A stretch of 64,000 nt of DNA from Sphingobacterium alkalisoli (GTDB taxonomy: Bacteria > Bacteroidota > Bacteroidia > Sphingobacteriales > Sphingobacteriaceae). Location of the stretch: positions 372,001 to 436,000 of the forward strand of contig NZ_SUKA01000003.1 in assembly GCF_005049105.1 (NCBI RefSeq). Reading direction: 5' to 3'. Positions 15,095-26,341 of the stretch are shown here, one piece after another. Numbering within the stretch: the stretch's first letter is position 1; each line of letters begins with the position of its first letter. A program made the translations under genes and the position numbers. A model generated the notes under the pieces. The model saw nothing but the letters and a program-made list of their open reading frames with translations. It made no database searches and was not told the DNA's origin.

Positions 15095-17740
15095 ATGAAA
15101 TTAAGAAGGACTTTTTGCCTGACGCTTTTTTTGTTTTGCCTACAATTGATCAGCTACGCAGCATCCCCACAATTGACAAAAACAACTGTCCCAGCTTGGG
15201 TACGCTTATCTCAAAAGCAGCCAAAAATACCCAATTTGGAAGATATCAGTGATGGCTATTATTTCGAAAGCATCGACTATCAGGTCAACCTAGCTGCTCA
15301 AACCCGCTTTTCACGCACTGTAAAAGTATTAACAGAAAATGCGGGAGCAGAAAACGCGGGTCAGATATATATCAATTTCGAACCCAAATATCAAACACTA
15401 ATCTTACACGAGCTTTATCTATTGCGTGATGGAAAGCGACTGGATCGCCTAAACATGAGTAAATTCGAACTCATGCCCTATGAAACTGAGCTTTCGCGAT
15501 CGATTTACAACGGAACCTATTCCGCTTACTTACTCCTAGAAGATTTAAGAAAAGACGACAAGATTGTATTATCCTACTCCGTGAAAGGCTTCAATCCCGT
15601 ATTTGGCGAAAAATTCTTCGACAGTTATACATTGCAGGGATTCGAACCTACAGGGCTGCTCCATGTCAACTATATTGTGCCTAAAGGGCGTAAGCTCAAC
15701 TTCAAAACATTTATGGGTGCTACCGCACCTACCCAGCACGATCATGGCTTAGCTACTGCCTATTATTGGGATATTGCTGGTACAGATAAGACGGAGTACG
15801 AGCCAAATACTCCGCTCTGGCATACGACAAAGCAACGTATAGAATGTTCGGAATTTGAGAAATGGTCGGACGTGGGAAAGTGGGCTTCTGATGTCAATCC
15901 CATTCCGGCATTGGTAAAGCCTGGGAAGCTACAACAGTTTGCAGAGGACCTTTGGCAAAAAGCAAAGGGCGATTCGATGGAATATGCGAGACAGATTACC
16001 GATTTTGTACAAAATGAGATCCGATACATGGGAATAGAGGTTGGCGAATATTCCCATCGGGCAAACAGTCCAGAAAAAGTATTTGCGCAACGTTACGGCG
16101 ATTGTAAGGATAAATCGGTCTTGCTGGCTTCCATGCTTAAATATAAGGGGATCGACAGCGAACTAGCTTTGGTGAATTCTTTAGAAGAATATAACCTGGA
16201 CGAGTACCTTCCCTCGCCTGCTGCATTCAACCATATGGTTGTCTATTTTAGCGTGGATGGACGCGGGCAATTTATTGACCCCACTATTACGGACCAAGGA
16301 GGGGCGTTACGTGATCGATACTTTCCGTTCTATGGAAAAGTTTTGTGGGCAAAGCCAGGAGCAACGATGTATGATACGGAGAAAATTGTAGCTGGAAACA
16401 CACGTGTTGAAGAACGATTTCACTTGCAGAAAGATGGTGCGGCCATTCTAGATGTTTTAACTATCTATACAGGATCTGATGCCGATAATATTCGTAGTTA
16501 TTTTAAACAGAATGCTAAGAATCAAATTGAGAAATCTTATTTGGAGTACTATCAACGACTTTACAAACAGACTACAAAACAGTCGACTTTAACGTACGAA
16601 GACGATATGGCTGGTAACATTTTTCAGGTTAAGGAATCCTATTCCATTAAAAAAATATCGGAGCTGGATCTGACGACAAACAGAAATGCCGTATCCGTAT
16701 ATGCGCCTAACTTAAGTTCATTGCTTCCTGATGTTATGGAATCGCGTGTAGCACCTATCGCCTTGAGCTATCCCCTGGCCATAGAACATGATGTCTATAT
16801 TATCAACCCGGAGGGCGTAAACATACCTACTATGCGTGAGAATAGCTTTACCGCAAGAGAAAGCTATTACTATGGAAAGACCGTCACGACAAGCAAAGAT
16901 ACGATCAAGATTGCTTTTCGATTAGGTTTTCATGATACCTATGTTAAAGATGTAGGAATTCAAGAGTACATCACCGATTTCTCCGACAAAAACAGCATTT
17001 TTAGTGCTGCTATTTTTTTGGATAACGATGGTTTTGTAACCGGATCCAATACACATAACCAATTGAATTGGTGGTCAGTTTTCGGATTTATCTGTCTACT
17101 CGTCTTGTTCACTTGGACAACATTCCGGTATTATCATGCACGAAAGGCGTCATCGCTCATTCCACTGTACGATGAAGCAGAATATAATGATATCGGAGGA
17201 TGGCTAATTCTACTAGCCATCGCGTTGTTTGTGAGCCCGATCCGAATATTTTTTAGTGTAATGATACCCCTTTCTTTTAGCGAACAGGTATGGGCTAGCT
17301 TAAGTTACAACGTGGGTGTTTCACCATTTGTATATGGTATGTTTCTAATTGCTGAGTTTATAGCTAACACCATGATCATGTTCCTATCGGCGTATTGTTT
17401 CTATTTATTGATCAAAAAGCGGGATATTTTTCCGCAAACTCTTTTTGCTTTATTGATGTTACAGGTGCTGGCTATCCTCTTGGATATATTCGTTTCGCTA
17501 GCTATATTTAATAATAAAATCGCGCAGCATATTGAATCTACGGAAATGGTTCGAGGTATTTTCTTCGCCATAATATGGTCGCTCTACTTATTCAAATCTA
17601 CGCGCGTGAAGGGGACCTTCGTTGTACCGCATACTTCTAAAGTTGAACCTCAACTCGCCTTCGTGAAAACTTCAACGTTGACTCATCCCTCCACTGAGAC
17701 ACAGTATAAAACGGATGACGATGAAGACGTAAAAAACTAG
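15095..17740 (+). CDS. DUF3857-transglutaminase-DUF2569 membrane protein
   Basis: 881 residues: a signal peptide (1-22), a DUF3857 beta-rich domain (about 45-250), a transglutaminase-like core (about 280-400, with YGDCKDKSVLLASMLKYKGI giving the catalytic Cys, FNHMVVYF the His and FIDPTITD the Asp), a second beta-rich segment, then a membrane part. One helix lies near 653-672 and about four follow in the DUF2569 region that starts NDIGGWLILLAIALF. The large domain is therefore periplasmic and anchored by its C-terminus. Catalytic residues look intact; whether it cross-links, hydrolyses or only binds peptides is unknown. Its stop abuts that of the convergent nuclease gene. Confidence 0.85.
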   Translation: MKLRRTFCLTLFLFCLQLISYAASPQLTKTTVPAWVRLSQKQPKIPNLEDISDGYYFESIDYQVNLAAQTRFSRTVKVLTENAGAENAGQIYINFEPKYQTLILHELYLLRDGKRLDRLNMSKFELMPYETELSRSIYNGTYSAYLLLEDLRKDDKIVLSYSVKGFNPVFGEKFFDSYTLQGFEPTGLLHVNYIVPKGRKLNFKTFMGATAPTQHDHGLATAYYWDIAGTDKTEYEPNTPLWHTTKQRIECSEFEKWSDVGKWASDVNPIPALVKPGKLQQFAEDLWQKAKGDSMEYARQITDFVQNEIRYMGIEVGEYSHRANSPEKVFAQRYGDCKDKSVLLASMLKYKGIDSELALVNSLEEYNLDEYLPSPAAFNHMVVYFSVDGRGQFIDPTITDQGGALRDRYFPFYGKVLWAKPGATMYDTEKIVAGNTRVEERFHLQKDGAAILDVLTIYTGSDADNIRSYFKQNAKNQIEKSYLEYYQRLYKQTTKQSTLTYEDDMAGNIFQVKESYSIKKISELDLTTNRNAVSVYAPNLSSLLPDVMESRVAPIALSYPLAIEHDVYIINPEGVNIPTMRENSFTARESYYYGKTVTTSKDTIKIAFRLGFHDTYVKDVGIQEYITDFSDKNSIFSAAIFLDNDGFVTGSNTHNQLNWWSVFGFICLLVLFTWTTFRYYHARKASSLIPLYDEAEYNDIGGWLILLAIALFVSPIRIFFSVMIPLSFSEQVWASLSYNVGVSPFVYGMFLIAEFIANTMIMFLSAYCFYLLIKKRDIFPQTLFALLMLQVLAILLDIFVSLAIFNNKIAQHIESTEMVRGIFFAIIWSLYLFKSTRVKGTFVVPHTSKVEPQLAFVKTSTLTHPSTETQYKTDDDEDVKN

Positions 17741-18289
17741 TTATTCTGATACGCTATATTTCCAAATACCCATTTTATTTTCCCTGGCTATATTTTGAGC
17801 CTCAGAAAATGTCTTTTCGAATTTGATATTTGGAGGTATGGTCATTAATACCGCATAACCGTATTTTATTAATTGTTCGTTGATCATAGTACCGTCACTT
17901 AAATAAGCGTAGGCCAAGCTGCGACCGTATTGATCAAGTGAGTCTACATCAAACGTCAGCTTTATATAGGGATTTTGCTTTAACATATTGTCAAGGTAAT
18001 CTTTCGCTACTTGTCCCAACGGATGTTTCTTTTTCTTAAATACGTCTCTTGTCTCGGGCGCATCAATACCGATGAGCCTCACTTTAATTTTTTTACCCGT
18101 GTGGTTCAGTACCCAAAAGGTATCACCATCTATAGTCTTTGTCACCTGAAAAATGTCCGGATCTGCGTGCATAGACTGTTCAAAATTTCGTCCGTCATAA
18201 GCGGTCGATTGCGATTCAGTTCGCGATTCGCAACGAACGAATATCCAGAGTACTAAAACAAACCCTATTTTTATAAATTTAAATGCCAT
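17741..18289 (-). CDS. Exported thermonuclease (SNase family)
   Basis: 182 residues: a hydrophobic export segment (about 5-18) and one SNase domain (about 47-178). Residues equivalent to the staphylococcal catalytic set are present: Asp56 in IDGDTF, Arg71/Asp76/Glu79 in VRLIGIDAPET and Arg123 in DQYGRS. It should be a Ca2+-dependent extracellular or periplasmic nuclease acting on DNA and RNA. Cys20 in FVRC could be a lipid attachment site, but Arg before it is a poor lipobox, so secreted versus lipoprotein is open. The gene is convergent with the DUF3857 gene with no gap between stops. Confidence 0.9.
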   Translation of the reverse strand: MAFKFIKIGFVLVLWIFVRCESRTESQSTAYDGRNFEQSMHADPDIFQVTKTIDGDTFWVLNHTGKKIKVRLIGIDAPETRDVFKKKKHPLGQVAKDYLDNMLKQNPYIKLTFDVDSLDQYGRSLAYAYLSDGTMINEQLIKYGYAVLMTIPPNIKFEKTFSEAQNIARENKMGIWKYSVSE

Positions 18290-18372
18290 CTAATTAAAAT
18301 TAATTACGTCATCCGCTTCGATCAACACCACAGATAAAATTGTCTATCATCTCTAGGATTAAAAATACGACT

Positions 18373-18393
18373 CTACAACTATCAAAATTGTAG
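18373..18393 (+). promoter_or_regulatory. Small hairpin upstream of the duplicated lipoprotein gene
   Basis: CTACAA and TTGTAG pair over 6 bp around a 9-base loop, 43 bases before the start codon. Short and AT-rich, so possibly chance. Confidence 0.2.
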
Positions 18394-18435
18394 CAAACTT
18401 CTGTCGACGATCGTTATAACCTTAAATTCTATATT

Positions 18436-19128
18436 ATGACACAAAGAAAAACATTGTTTTCCGTTACCGTGCTTTTTATTTTTTTATTTTCAGGCTGCAA
18501 AAAAGAGGGAGAGTCTTATGAGGAGCTTTCACAACTTGCCCAACTCAAAATTCAAGAGGCCATAAAATTAACGCAAGATCATCCCTGTGCTAATCTCGAC
18601 GAATGGCGGATAGATACGCTTTATAGCACCTATGTGCCCATACATGCACGCTTCGAAGAAGCTTATGATAAACTTGTTGCGGAAGCCCTAGATCTTCAGA
18701 CAAGAGCAAATAAAGTATACAAAAATCCTGAGCGGTACGACACCAGTCCGGTAAGCCGTCCTCCCCATTTTGGTTTGCGCTGTATTGATGGCAAGATAAA
18801 GGTGGCAAGTGCCCTAGATCTAGGTTTAGTCGAAATAGACGAACACCTCGATCAGCTCTTTACAGAAATAACGGAATTCTTCAGCAACGTTGCTTGCGAC
18901 GATGCCAGCAAGTGGCAGGTATATACCGTACGTAAAGACTGTGAATTTGTTCCCATTGTCTACACGCAGACTGCTAATTTTGGCGAATTTTTTCACAAAA
19001 TAGAACAATATAATTACCTGTATGCCGCCAAAAGACATAGGGATACAAGCCTTGACTGCTCTACCGAAAACGCTAAGCCCGCTAAGGGCGTAATCTGTGA
19101 AAACGGAAAGCCTAAAGTACAATACTAA
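18436..19128 (+). CDS. Hypothetical lipoprotein with two internal repeats
   Basis: 230 residues with a signal peptide and lipobox FSGC (Cys21). Two halves share a layout. In the first (about 50-122): PCANLDEWRIDTLYSTYVPI, then YDKL, then LRCIDGKIKV. In the second (about 150-230): ACDDASKWQVYTVRKDCEFVPI, then YNYLYAAKRHRD, then ICENGKPKV. Each ends with a Cys-x-(D/N)GK-x-KV motif, so the protein arose by internal duplication, and paired cysteines may form disulfides. I do not recognise the family. It is single, with a convergent monooxygenase gene downstream. Confidence 0.7.
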   Translation: MTQRKTLFSVTVLFIFLFSGCKKEGESYEELSQLAQLKIQEAIKLTQDHPCANLDEWRIDTLYSTYVPIHARFEEAYDKLVAEALDLQTRANKVYKNPERYDTSPVSRPPHFGLRCIDGKIKVASALDLGLVEIDEHLDQLFTEITEFFSNVACDDASKWQVYTVRKDCEFVPIVYTQTANFGEFFHKIEQYNYLYAAKRHRDTSLDCSTENAKPAKGVICENGKPKVQY

Positions 19129-19145
19129 GAATAACTGTGCTTTTT

Positions 19146-19448
19146 TTAAATCCCTGCCCCTCCTAAGATTTGGAGCTCCTGACCTTTTTTTGGCGGCCCA
19201 TCTAAGAGGGGCATCGCCTTCACAATTAATTCCCTGACACCTCCGACTTTAAGCGAATTGTCATGATCTTCTTTATTATTCCAAATTTCAGTTATATAAA
19301 CCGCGTTTAAGTCGTCTTCATCTTTACCTATTACATATAATTTGCATCCCGCTACAGTCGATACAAGTTGCGATGCCTCCAATAGAATATCTGCAAGCGC
19401 TTTCGCCTGCCCCTCCTTTGCTATTAGTTTTCCGTGAAGTAAATACAT
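19146..19448 (-). CDS. YgiN-like antibiotic biosynthesis monooxygenase-domain protein
   Basis: 100 residues forming one ABM domain: the strand MYLLHGKLIAKEG, the helix AKALADILLEASQLVS, GCKLYVIGKDEDD, and VYITEIWNNKEDHDNSL with the conserved EIW. These small dimeric ferredoxin-like proteins include quinol monooxygenases and haem-degrading enzymes; the substrate is not predictable. No signal peptide. Its 5' leader holds an unusual composite inverted repeat (19465-19562). The neighbours give no pathway. Confidence 0.8.
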   Translation of the reverse strand: MYLLHGKLIAKEGQAKALADILLEASQLVSTVAGCKLYVIGKDEDDLNAVYITEIWNNKEDHDNSLKVGGVRELIVKAMPLLDGPPKKGQELQILGGAGI

Positions 19449-19464
19449 AATTAATGTGCTATTT

Positions 19465-19562
19465 ATCTGGGGCTAATCTACAAAATTGATTTATTATTAT
19501 GGGTTTTGTTTTCGTGGTATACTTGTAGATTAGTTGATTTTTATAGTACTCCTACCCCAGAT
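19465..19562. repeat. Composite inverted repeat (8 + 11 bp arms)
   Basis: ATCTGGGGCTAATCTACAA (19465-19483) is complemented in two pieces: TTGTAGATTAG at 19523-19533 and CCCCAGAT at 19555-19562. Both pieces are perfect matches (19 bp in all). The inner spacer is 39 bases, and a 21-base bulge separates the two right-hand pieces. It could be a structured leader of the monooxygenase mRNA, a small RNA, or the scar of a mobile repeat with an insertion. Confidence 0.6.
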
Positions 19563-19687
19563 CGTGCAACCCTAAGTCGATTTTTTGCGTCTTGCGCATA
19601 TGAATGACCTCATAAATAGCATCAAATATTTTCATCGATTATTTTCCCGCATTCGCCGACTAATTATAGCTATTGGTCTAGTTGCCC

Positions 19688-19718
19688 TTTGCTAACCCCG
19701 AGTTCTCTCCTACTTTTG
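19688..19718 (+). promoter_or_regulatory. Promoter of NTF2-like copy B
   Basis: TTTG (19688-19691), 19 bases, TACTTTTG (19711-19718): a full match to the Bacteroidota -33/-7 consensus, 38 bases before the ATG. Confidence 0.75.
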
Positions 19719-19756
19719 ATTTAATAATACGACATAACAAGTTTAAAAACATAAAA

Positions 19757-20185
19757 ATGAAAACATCTATCTTCACTACAATCGCAACAACATTCCTCTT
19801 GATCTCAACATTCAACTCGTTTGCAGCCGAGAAAGCTAACCCGCTAAAAAACATGAACAGCAAAGGTATTATCGCCGTGTATCTAGATGCAGCTGCACTG
19901 GGTAACACACAGTATAACGAGCATTTATTTGCTAAAGATGTCGAATGCTATAATACGGTAAACGATAGTAAGCACAACAAAAAAGATTACACCAAATTTC
20001 TTAAAGAAAATAAAGGATTACAATACGACTGCAAAACGACCTATCAGATATTGGATGAAAGTGGTAACTCGTGTATTGCAAAGGCAACCATGGAATTCGC
20101 TGACTTCACCCGTGTAGACCACATCACACTTTGCCAAACCAAGGATGGATGGCAGGTAAGCAAAGTGGTAACGACATACCTCTAA
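19757..20185 (+). CDS. Secreted NTF2-like / lumazine-binding-like protein, copy B
   Basis: 142 residues from the ATG at 19757; upstream in-frame sequence back to 19682 overlaps the promoter and is unlikely to be translated. The signal peptide ends about NSFA (residue 23). The mature domain is nearly the same as copy A: from residue 39 on, 84 of 104 residues are identical by hand alignment. Same presumed fold and location (periplasm or outside), function unknown. It has a perfect consensus promoter, unlike copy A, so it may be the more highly expressed copy. Same orientation as copy A, about 18.7 kb away. Confidence 0.78.
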   Translation: MKTSIFTTIATTFLLISTFNSFAAEKANPLKNMNSKGIIAVYLDAAALGNTQYNEHLFAKDVECYNTVNDSKHNKKDYTKFLKENKGLQYDCKTTYQILDESGNSCIAKATMEFADFTRVDHITLCQTKDGWQVSKVVTTYL

Positions 20186-20209
20186 AACTGGGTATTTTTG
20201 TTTTGATGT

Positions 20210-20237
20210 AAGGCCTGCAGGAGTGCAGGCCTTTTTT
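20210..20237 (+). terminator. Rho-independent terminator of NTF2-like copy B
   Basis: Stem AAGGCCTGCA / TGCAGGCCTT (20210-20219 and 20224-20233), GGAG loop, T to 20237; identical to the terminator of copy A. Confidence 0.9.
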
Positions 20238-20275
20238 ATATAGATGCTTATCAGCAACCAAAAAGCTTTTCGGTT

Positions 20276-20620
20276 CTAATACGGGTTTTCATCTGGGCCT
20301 TCTGGACCTTCTATAACGGTATCGCCCTTAATAGATCGTAAATATCCTTGAAATGCAATATCTAGACCTTGATACACCGACTCATATTGCTGATCGCTAG
20401 TTGAATATGTCCCCAATACAATCTTTGCCTCGTAGCTTTCACCAATGATAGCAAGTACACAGTTGTCACTTTCAGGAAGAAAAAGACCTACCCCAATAAT
20501 ATCATCTCCAGACTTAACAAACCAAGTTTCTTCCACTTGATCCTCTACAGTTTTAGGGATACTGACCTCCTTTTGCAAGTCTTCCAACTGCATATTGTTT
20601 AAATTAATGTTTGATGTCAT
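20276..20620 (-). CDS. Small hypothetical protein
   Basis: 114 residues from the ATG at 20620 (MTSNINLNNMQLEDLQKEV); a further in-frame start at 20656 is less likely because it adds an unconserved-looking tail. Acidic, without signal peptide or membrane helix, with a beta-rich middle (DIIGVGLFLPESDNCVLAIIGESYEAKIVLG). It ends GPEGPDENPY. No family recognised. It lies between the NTF2-like gene and the end of PUL 1 on the same strand as the PUL, 78 bases past the GH2 gene stop, so read-through is possible. Confidence 0.55.
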   Translation of the reverse strand: MTSNINLNNMQLEDLQKEVSIPKTVEDQVEETWFVKSGDDIIGVGLFLPESDNCVLAIIGESYEAKIVLGTYSTSDQQYESVYQGLDIAFQGYLRSIKGDTVIEGPEGPDENPY

Positions 20621-20698
20621 AATCGTATTTATATGTATCGACAAAAACGTAGGCATTTTGTTTTAAATAAAATAATCGTGCTTTCTCAATCAGCAAAA

Positions 20699-24286
<3,588 letters not shown>

Positions 24287-24307
24287 TTATAAACTATCTG
24301 TATGGTA

Positions 24308-24345
24308 ATGAGCCTGCTCTAAATTTATTTTTAGAACAGGCTCAT
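24308..24345 (-). promoter_or_regulatory. Intercistronic RNA hairpin before the GH2 gene
   Basis: Two 16-base arms (24308-24323 and 24330-24345) around a 6-base loop. The only non-Watson-Crick position is a C-A on the plus strand, which becomes G-U in the minus-strand mRNA, so the structure belongs to the PUL transcript. No U run follows, so it is more likely a processing, stability or attenuation element than a full terminator. Confidence 0.65.
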
Positions 24346-24384
24346 ATTGTATAGCTCCTTGCTTAAACCTTAGCCTAGGTCGGA

Positions 24385-25332
24385 TTAATAGGTGTAACCG
24401 ACATTTGGAAATTGGCTTTGCGCCTGCTTCCACTCACGTTCCCAATTATCGTTCCATCCAAACGCAATGACTGCCTGATTTTTCAAATTCACTTTTGCAG
24501 CACCACTCCAAAAATGAATAAACTCACCAAAACTCATATCGCGCGTATAGGTGCCACTCGAATTTTGCGGGAAGTGATCGGACAATAATTTAAAATAACG
24601 CTGCAACACTTCGGTTTTTCCGTGGTTGGAATAAATCGGCCAGAACCAGTTTTTCAACCAGGCTGTTCCTTCACTGGGGAAATTTTCCGTTTTGTTAATA
24701 TCATTGTTGTAAATACGTGCCGCTTCCTCGGGCATACCGATATTCATGTAGATATCATAGTTAATGATTTCGGCTATCTTGCTATCTCCCCACCATTTTC
24801 GAGAGGGCGATCCGCTCTTACCGTGCGATACGAATTCAATATGGTGGATAATCTCATGCGCAATGATATCCGTATTCCATCCTTCGGCGTTGACCCAGGC
24901 ATCGTTTCCTGAAGAGCCTATATCAATTCCGCTTATATAACCATGGTCGGGATTGTCGTAGAAGAACGGATGGCCTCCTCCATATTTGTTTTTATGAAAA
25001 ATCCCATAAAGCCGTCTGTCCTTTGCGTTGCCATGCAAATCTCCATAGGTTTGAACGACATAGCTCCACACTTTCTTTGTATAAGGCGCTATCCACGATA
25101 TGCTTCGTGGCATGTCATTATCATAATAGATCGCGATAGAATCATCATAATATACACGGGAGACTAACTGGCGGTGTTCCAGCCAAAATTCTTGTATGGT
25201 TTCCGGAGGTGCATTCTCCTCCTGTTGTTCTTCTTCCGTTTTCGTCTCATCTTGAGATACGGCATTTTTACTACATGATATGGTCATACATAGTAGAAGG
25301 AGTGTTCCCCAAAATTTAGCTTTTAAATTCAT
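24385..25332 (-). CDS. Putative zinc metallopeptidase lipoprotein
   Basis: 315 residues: a lipoprotein signal (Cys20 in TISC), an acidic Glu/Gln linker (about 28-44), then a domain with the zinc motif HEIIH (159-163) and, downstream, WWGDSKIAEI as a possible third-ligand region. It resembles the DUF/basic-secretory-type putative zinc-binding peptidases seen in Bacteroidota PULs. It is probably surface-exposed through its lipid anchor. It lies between the F5/8C lipoprotein and the GH2 gene, so the substrate may be a glycoprotein or peptide-bearing glycan (inference). Peptidase activity is not proven for this family. Confidence 0.75.
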   Translation of the reverse strand: MNLKAKFWGTLLLLCMTISCSKNAVSQDETKTEEEQQEENAPPETIQEFWLEHRQLVSRVYYDDSIAIYYDNDMPRSISWIAPYTKKVWSYVVQTYGDLHGNAKDRRLYGIFHKNKYGGGHPFFYDNPDHGYISGIDIGSSGNDAWVNAEGWNTDIIAHEIIHHIEFVSHGKSGSPSRKWWGDSKIAEIINYDIYMNIGMPEEAARIYNNDINKTENFPSEGTAWLKNWFWPIYSNHGKTEVLQRYFKLLSDHFPQNSSGTYTRDMSFGEFIHFWSGAAKVNLKNQAVIAFGWNDNWEREWKQAQSQFPNVGYTY

Positions 25333-25354
25333 TGCTTTCTAAAATAAATAATGT

Positions 25355-26335
25355 TTAAAATAAATTCAGATTGGCCAAATGTGTGAACGGCATATTATTG
25401 AAATTCTTGACGATCGTAATTTTGACCTGTCGTGCGTCGTAAGATGTATTGAAAAATTGGCGCTGTATATCACTTACATTGCTAAACGATACATTCCCCA
25501 CTACGGTCCATTCCTCATCTGGCTGTGTACGCACTTCTACGAGGATAACTTCGGGTCGTCCTGAATTGGAACCTGGTCTACCAACAATGCTGATCCCACG
25601 AAGTGTCTTTAACTCCCCCATATCGACGGCCAGATAATGAGGTGGCGGTGCATTACCACCATTCCAGCGGGTATGCCAGAAGCTGGAAAAATCGTCATCC
25701 AAGACGAAGATAGCTCGGCCATTATTCGGCCCCTCACCAGTCTCTTCCTCAGAAGACATGTCGCTAATAGTCCAATTACTGCGGTCGAAATCATCAAAAT
25801 CAGCTAGGTTGAGTGATGCTGTGACTAGATAATACGCCGTAGCCAAACTGCGATTGATCTGGGCGTTGCCGCTTATCGTACGGATGGAAACAGGTAAAAG
25901 ATACGTTTTGAACAATTCCATACCTTTAGACGGATTTATTAAAATAGACAACGGTTCTGTCGACACCGTATTGGGTGCTATCGTAGCTGCCAATGTTGTT
26001 AATTCATAGCATTCAGGAGGCAGAATCTCATATTGAGTATCATTTACCTGATTGTAGGCTACCACCGAGTCCGGATGTACTTCGAAATTAACTACTATTT
26101 CTTCCGAAGGATATTGCTCGCCACCGCCGAATCCTGCACCATAGGTCATTTTATAAATCGTATCTTTATACGTAAATCCTTTTACGACCGGGCTAACCGC
26201 CGCAGGCATATACACGAGATTGTAATTGTTTACCTCGTCGATCTTAGGTATATCTATTGTCTCGCAAGACGACATGCAGACAAAGAGAGCCATGGTTAGG
26301 CGCATTATATTTGTTACCTTCATTTTTTTATCCAT
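25355..26335 (-). CDS. DUF1735 + F5/8 type C surface glycan-binding lipoprotein
   Basis: 326 residues. The lipobox region is MSSC (Cys24). The N-terminal half (about 40-180) has the DUF1735/BT-3987-like pattern (VVKGFTYKDT, EEIVVNFEVHPDSVVAYN). The C-terminal half (about 190-326) is a discoidin / F5/8 type C domain (FSSFWHTRWNGGNAPPPHYLAVDMGELKTLRGI, ending NNMPFTHLANLNLF). It is in the position of SusE/F-type surface glycan-binding proteins, starting 6 bases after SusD, and probably binds the PUL substrate on the cell surface. Confidence 0.88.
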   Translation of the reverse strand: MDKKMKVTNIMRLTMALFVCMSSCETIDIPKIDEVNNYNLVYMPAAVSPVVKGFTYKDTIYKMTYGAGFGGGEQYPSEEIVVNFEVHPDSVVAYNQVNDTQYEILPPECYELTTLAATIAPNTVSTEPLSILINPSKGMELFKTYLLPVSIRTISGNAQINRSLATAYYLVTASLNLADFDDFDRSNWTISDMSSEEETGEGPNNGRAIFVLDDDFSSFWHTRWNGGNAPPPHYLAVDMGELKTLRGISIVGRPGSNSGRPEVILVEVRTQPDEEWTVVGNVSFSNVSDIQRQFFNTSYDARQVKITIVKNFNNMPFTHLANLNLF

Positions 26336-26341
26336 TTAAAT

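Larger units (their letters stand above)
19449..19756. other. Divergent region between the monooxygenase and NTF2-like copy B
   Basis: 308 bases without a gene. The left half carries the composite inverted repeat; the right half carries the promoter of NTF2-like copy B. The right part resembles the sequence before copy A (conserved tracts near TACTTTTG and AATACGACATAACAA). Confidence 0.5.
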
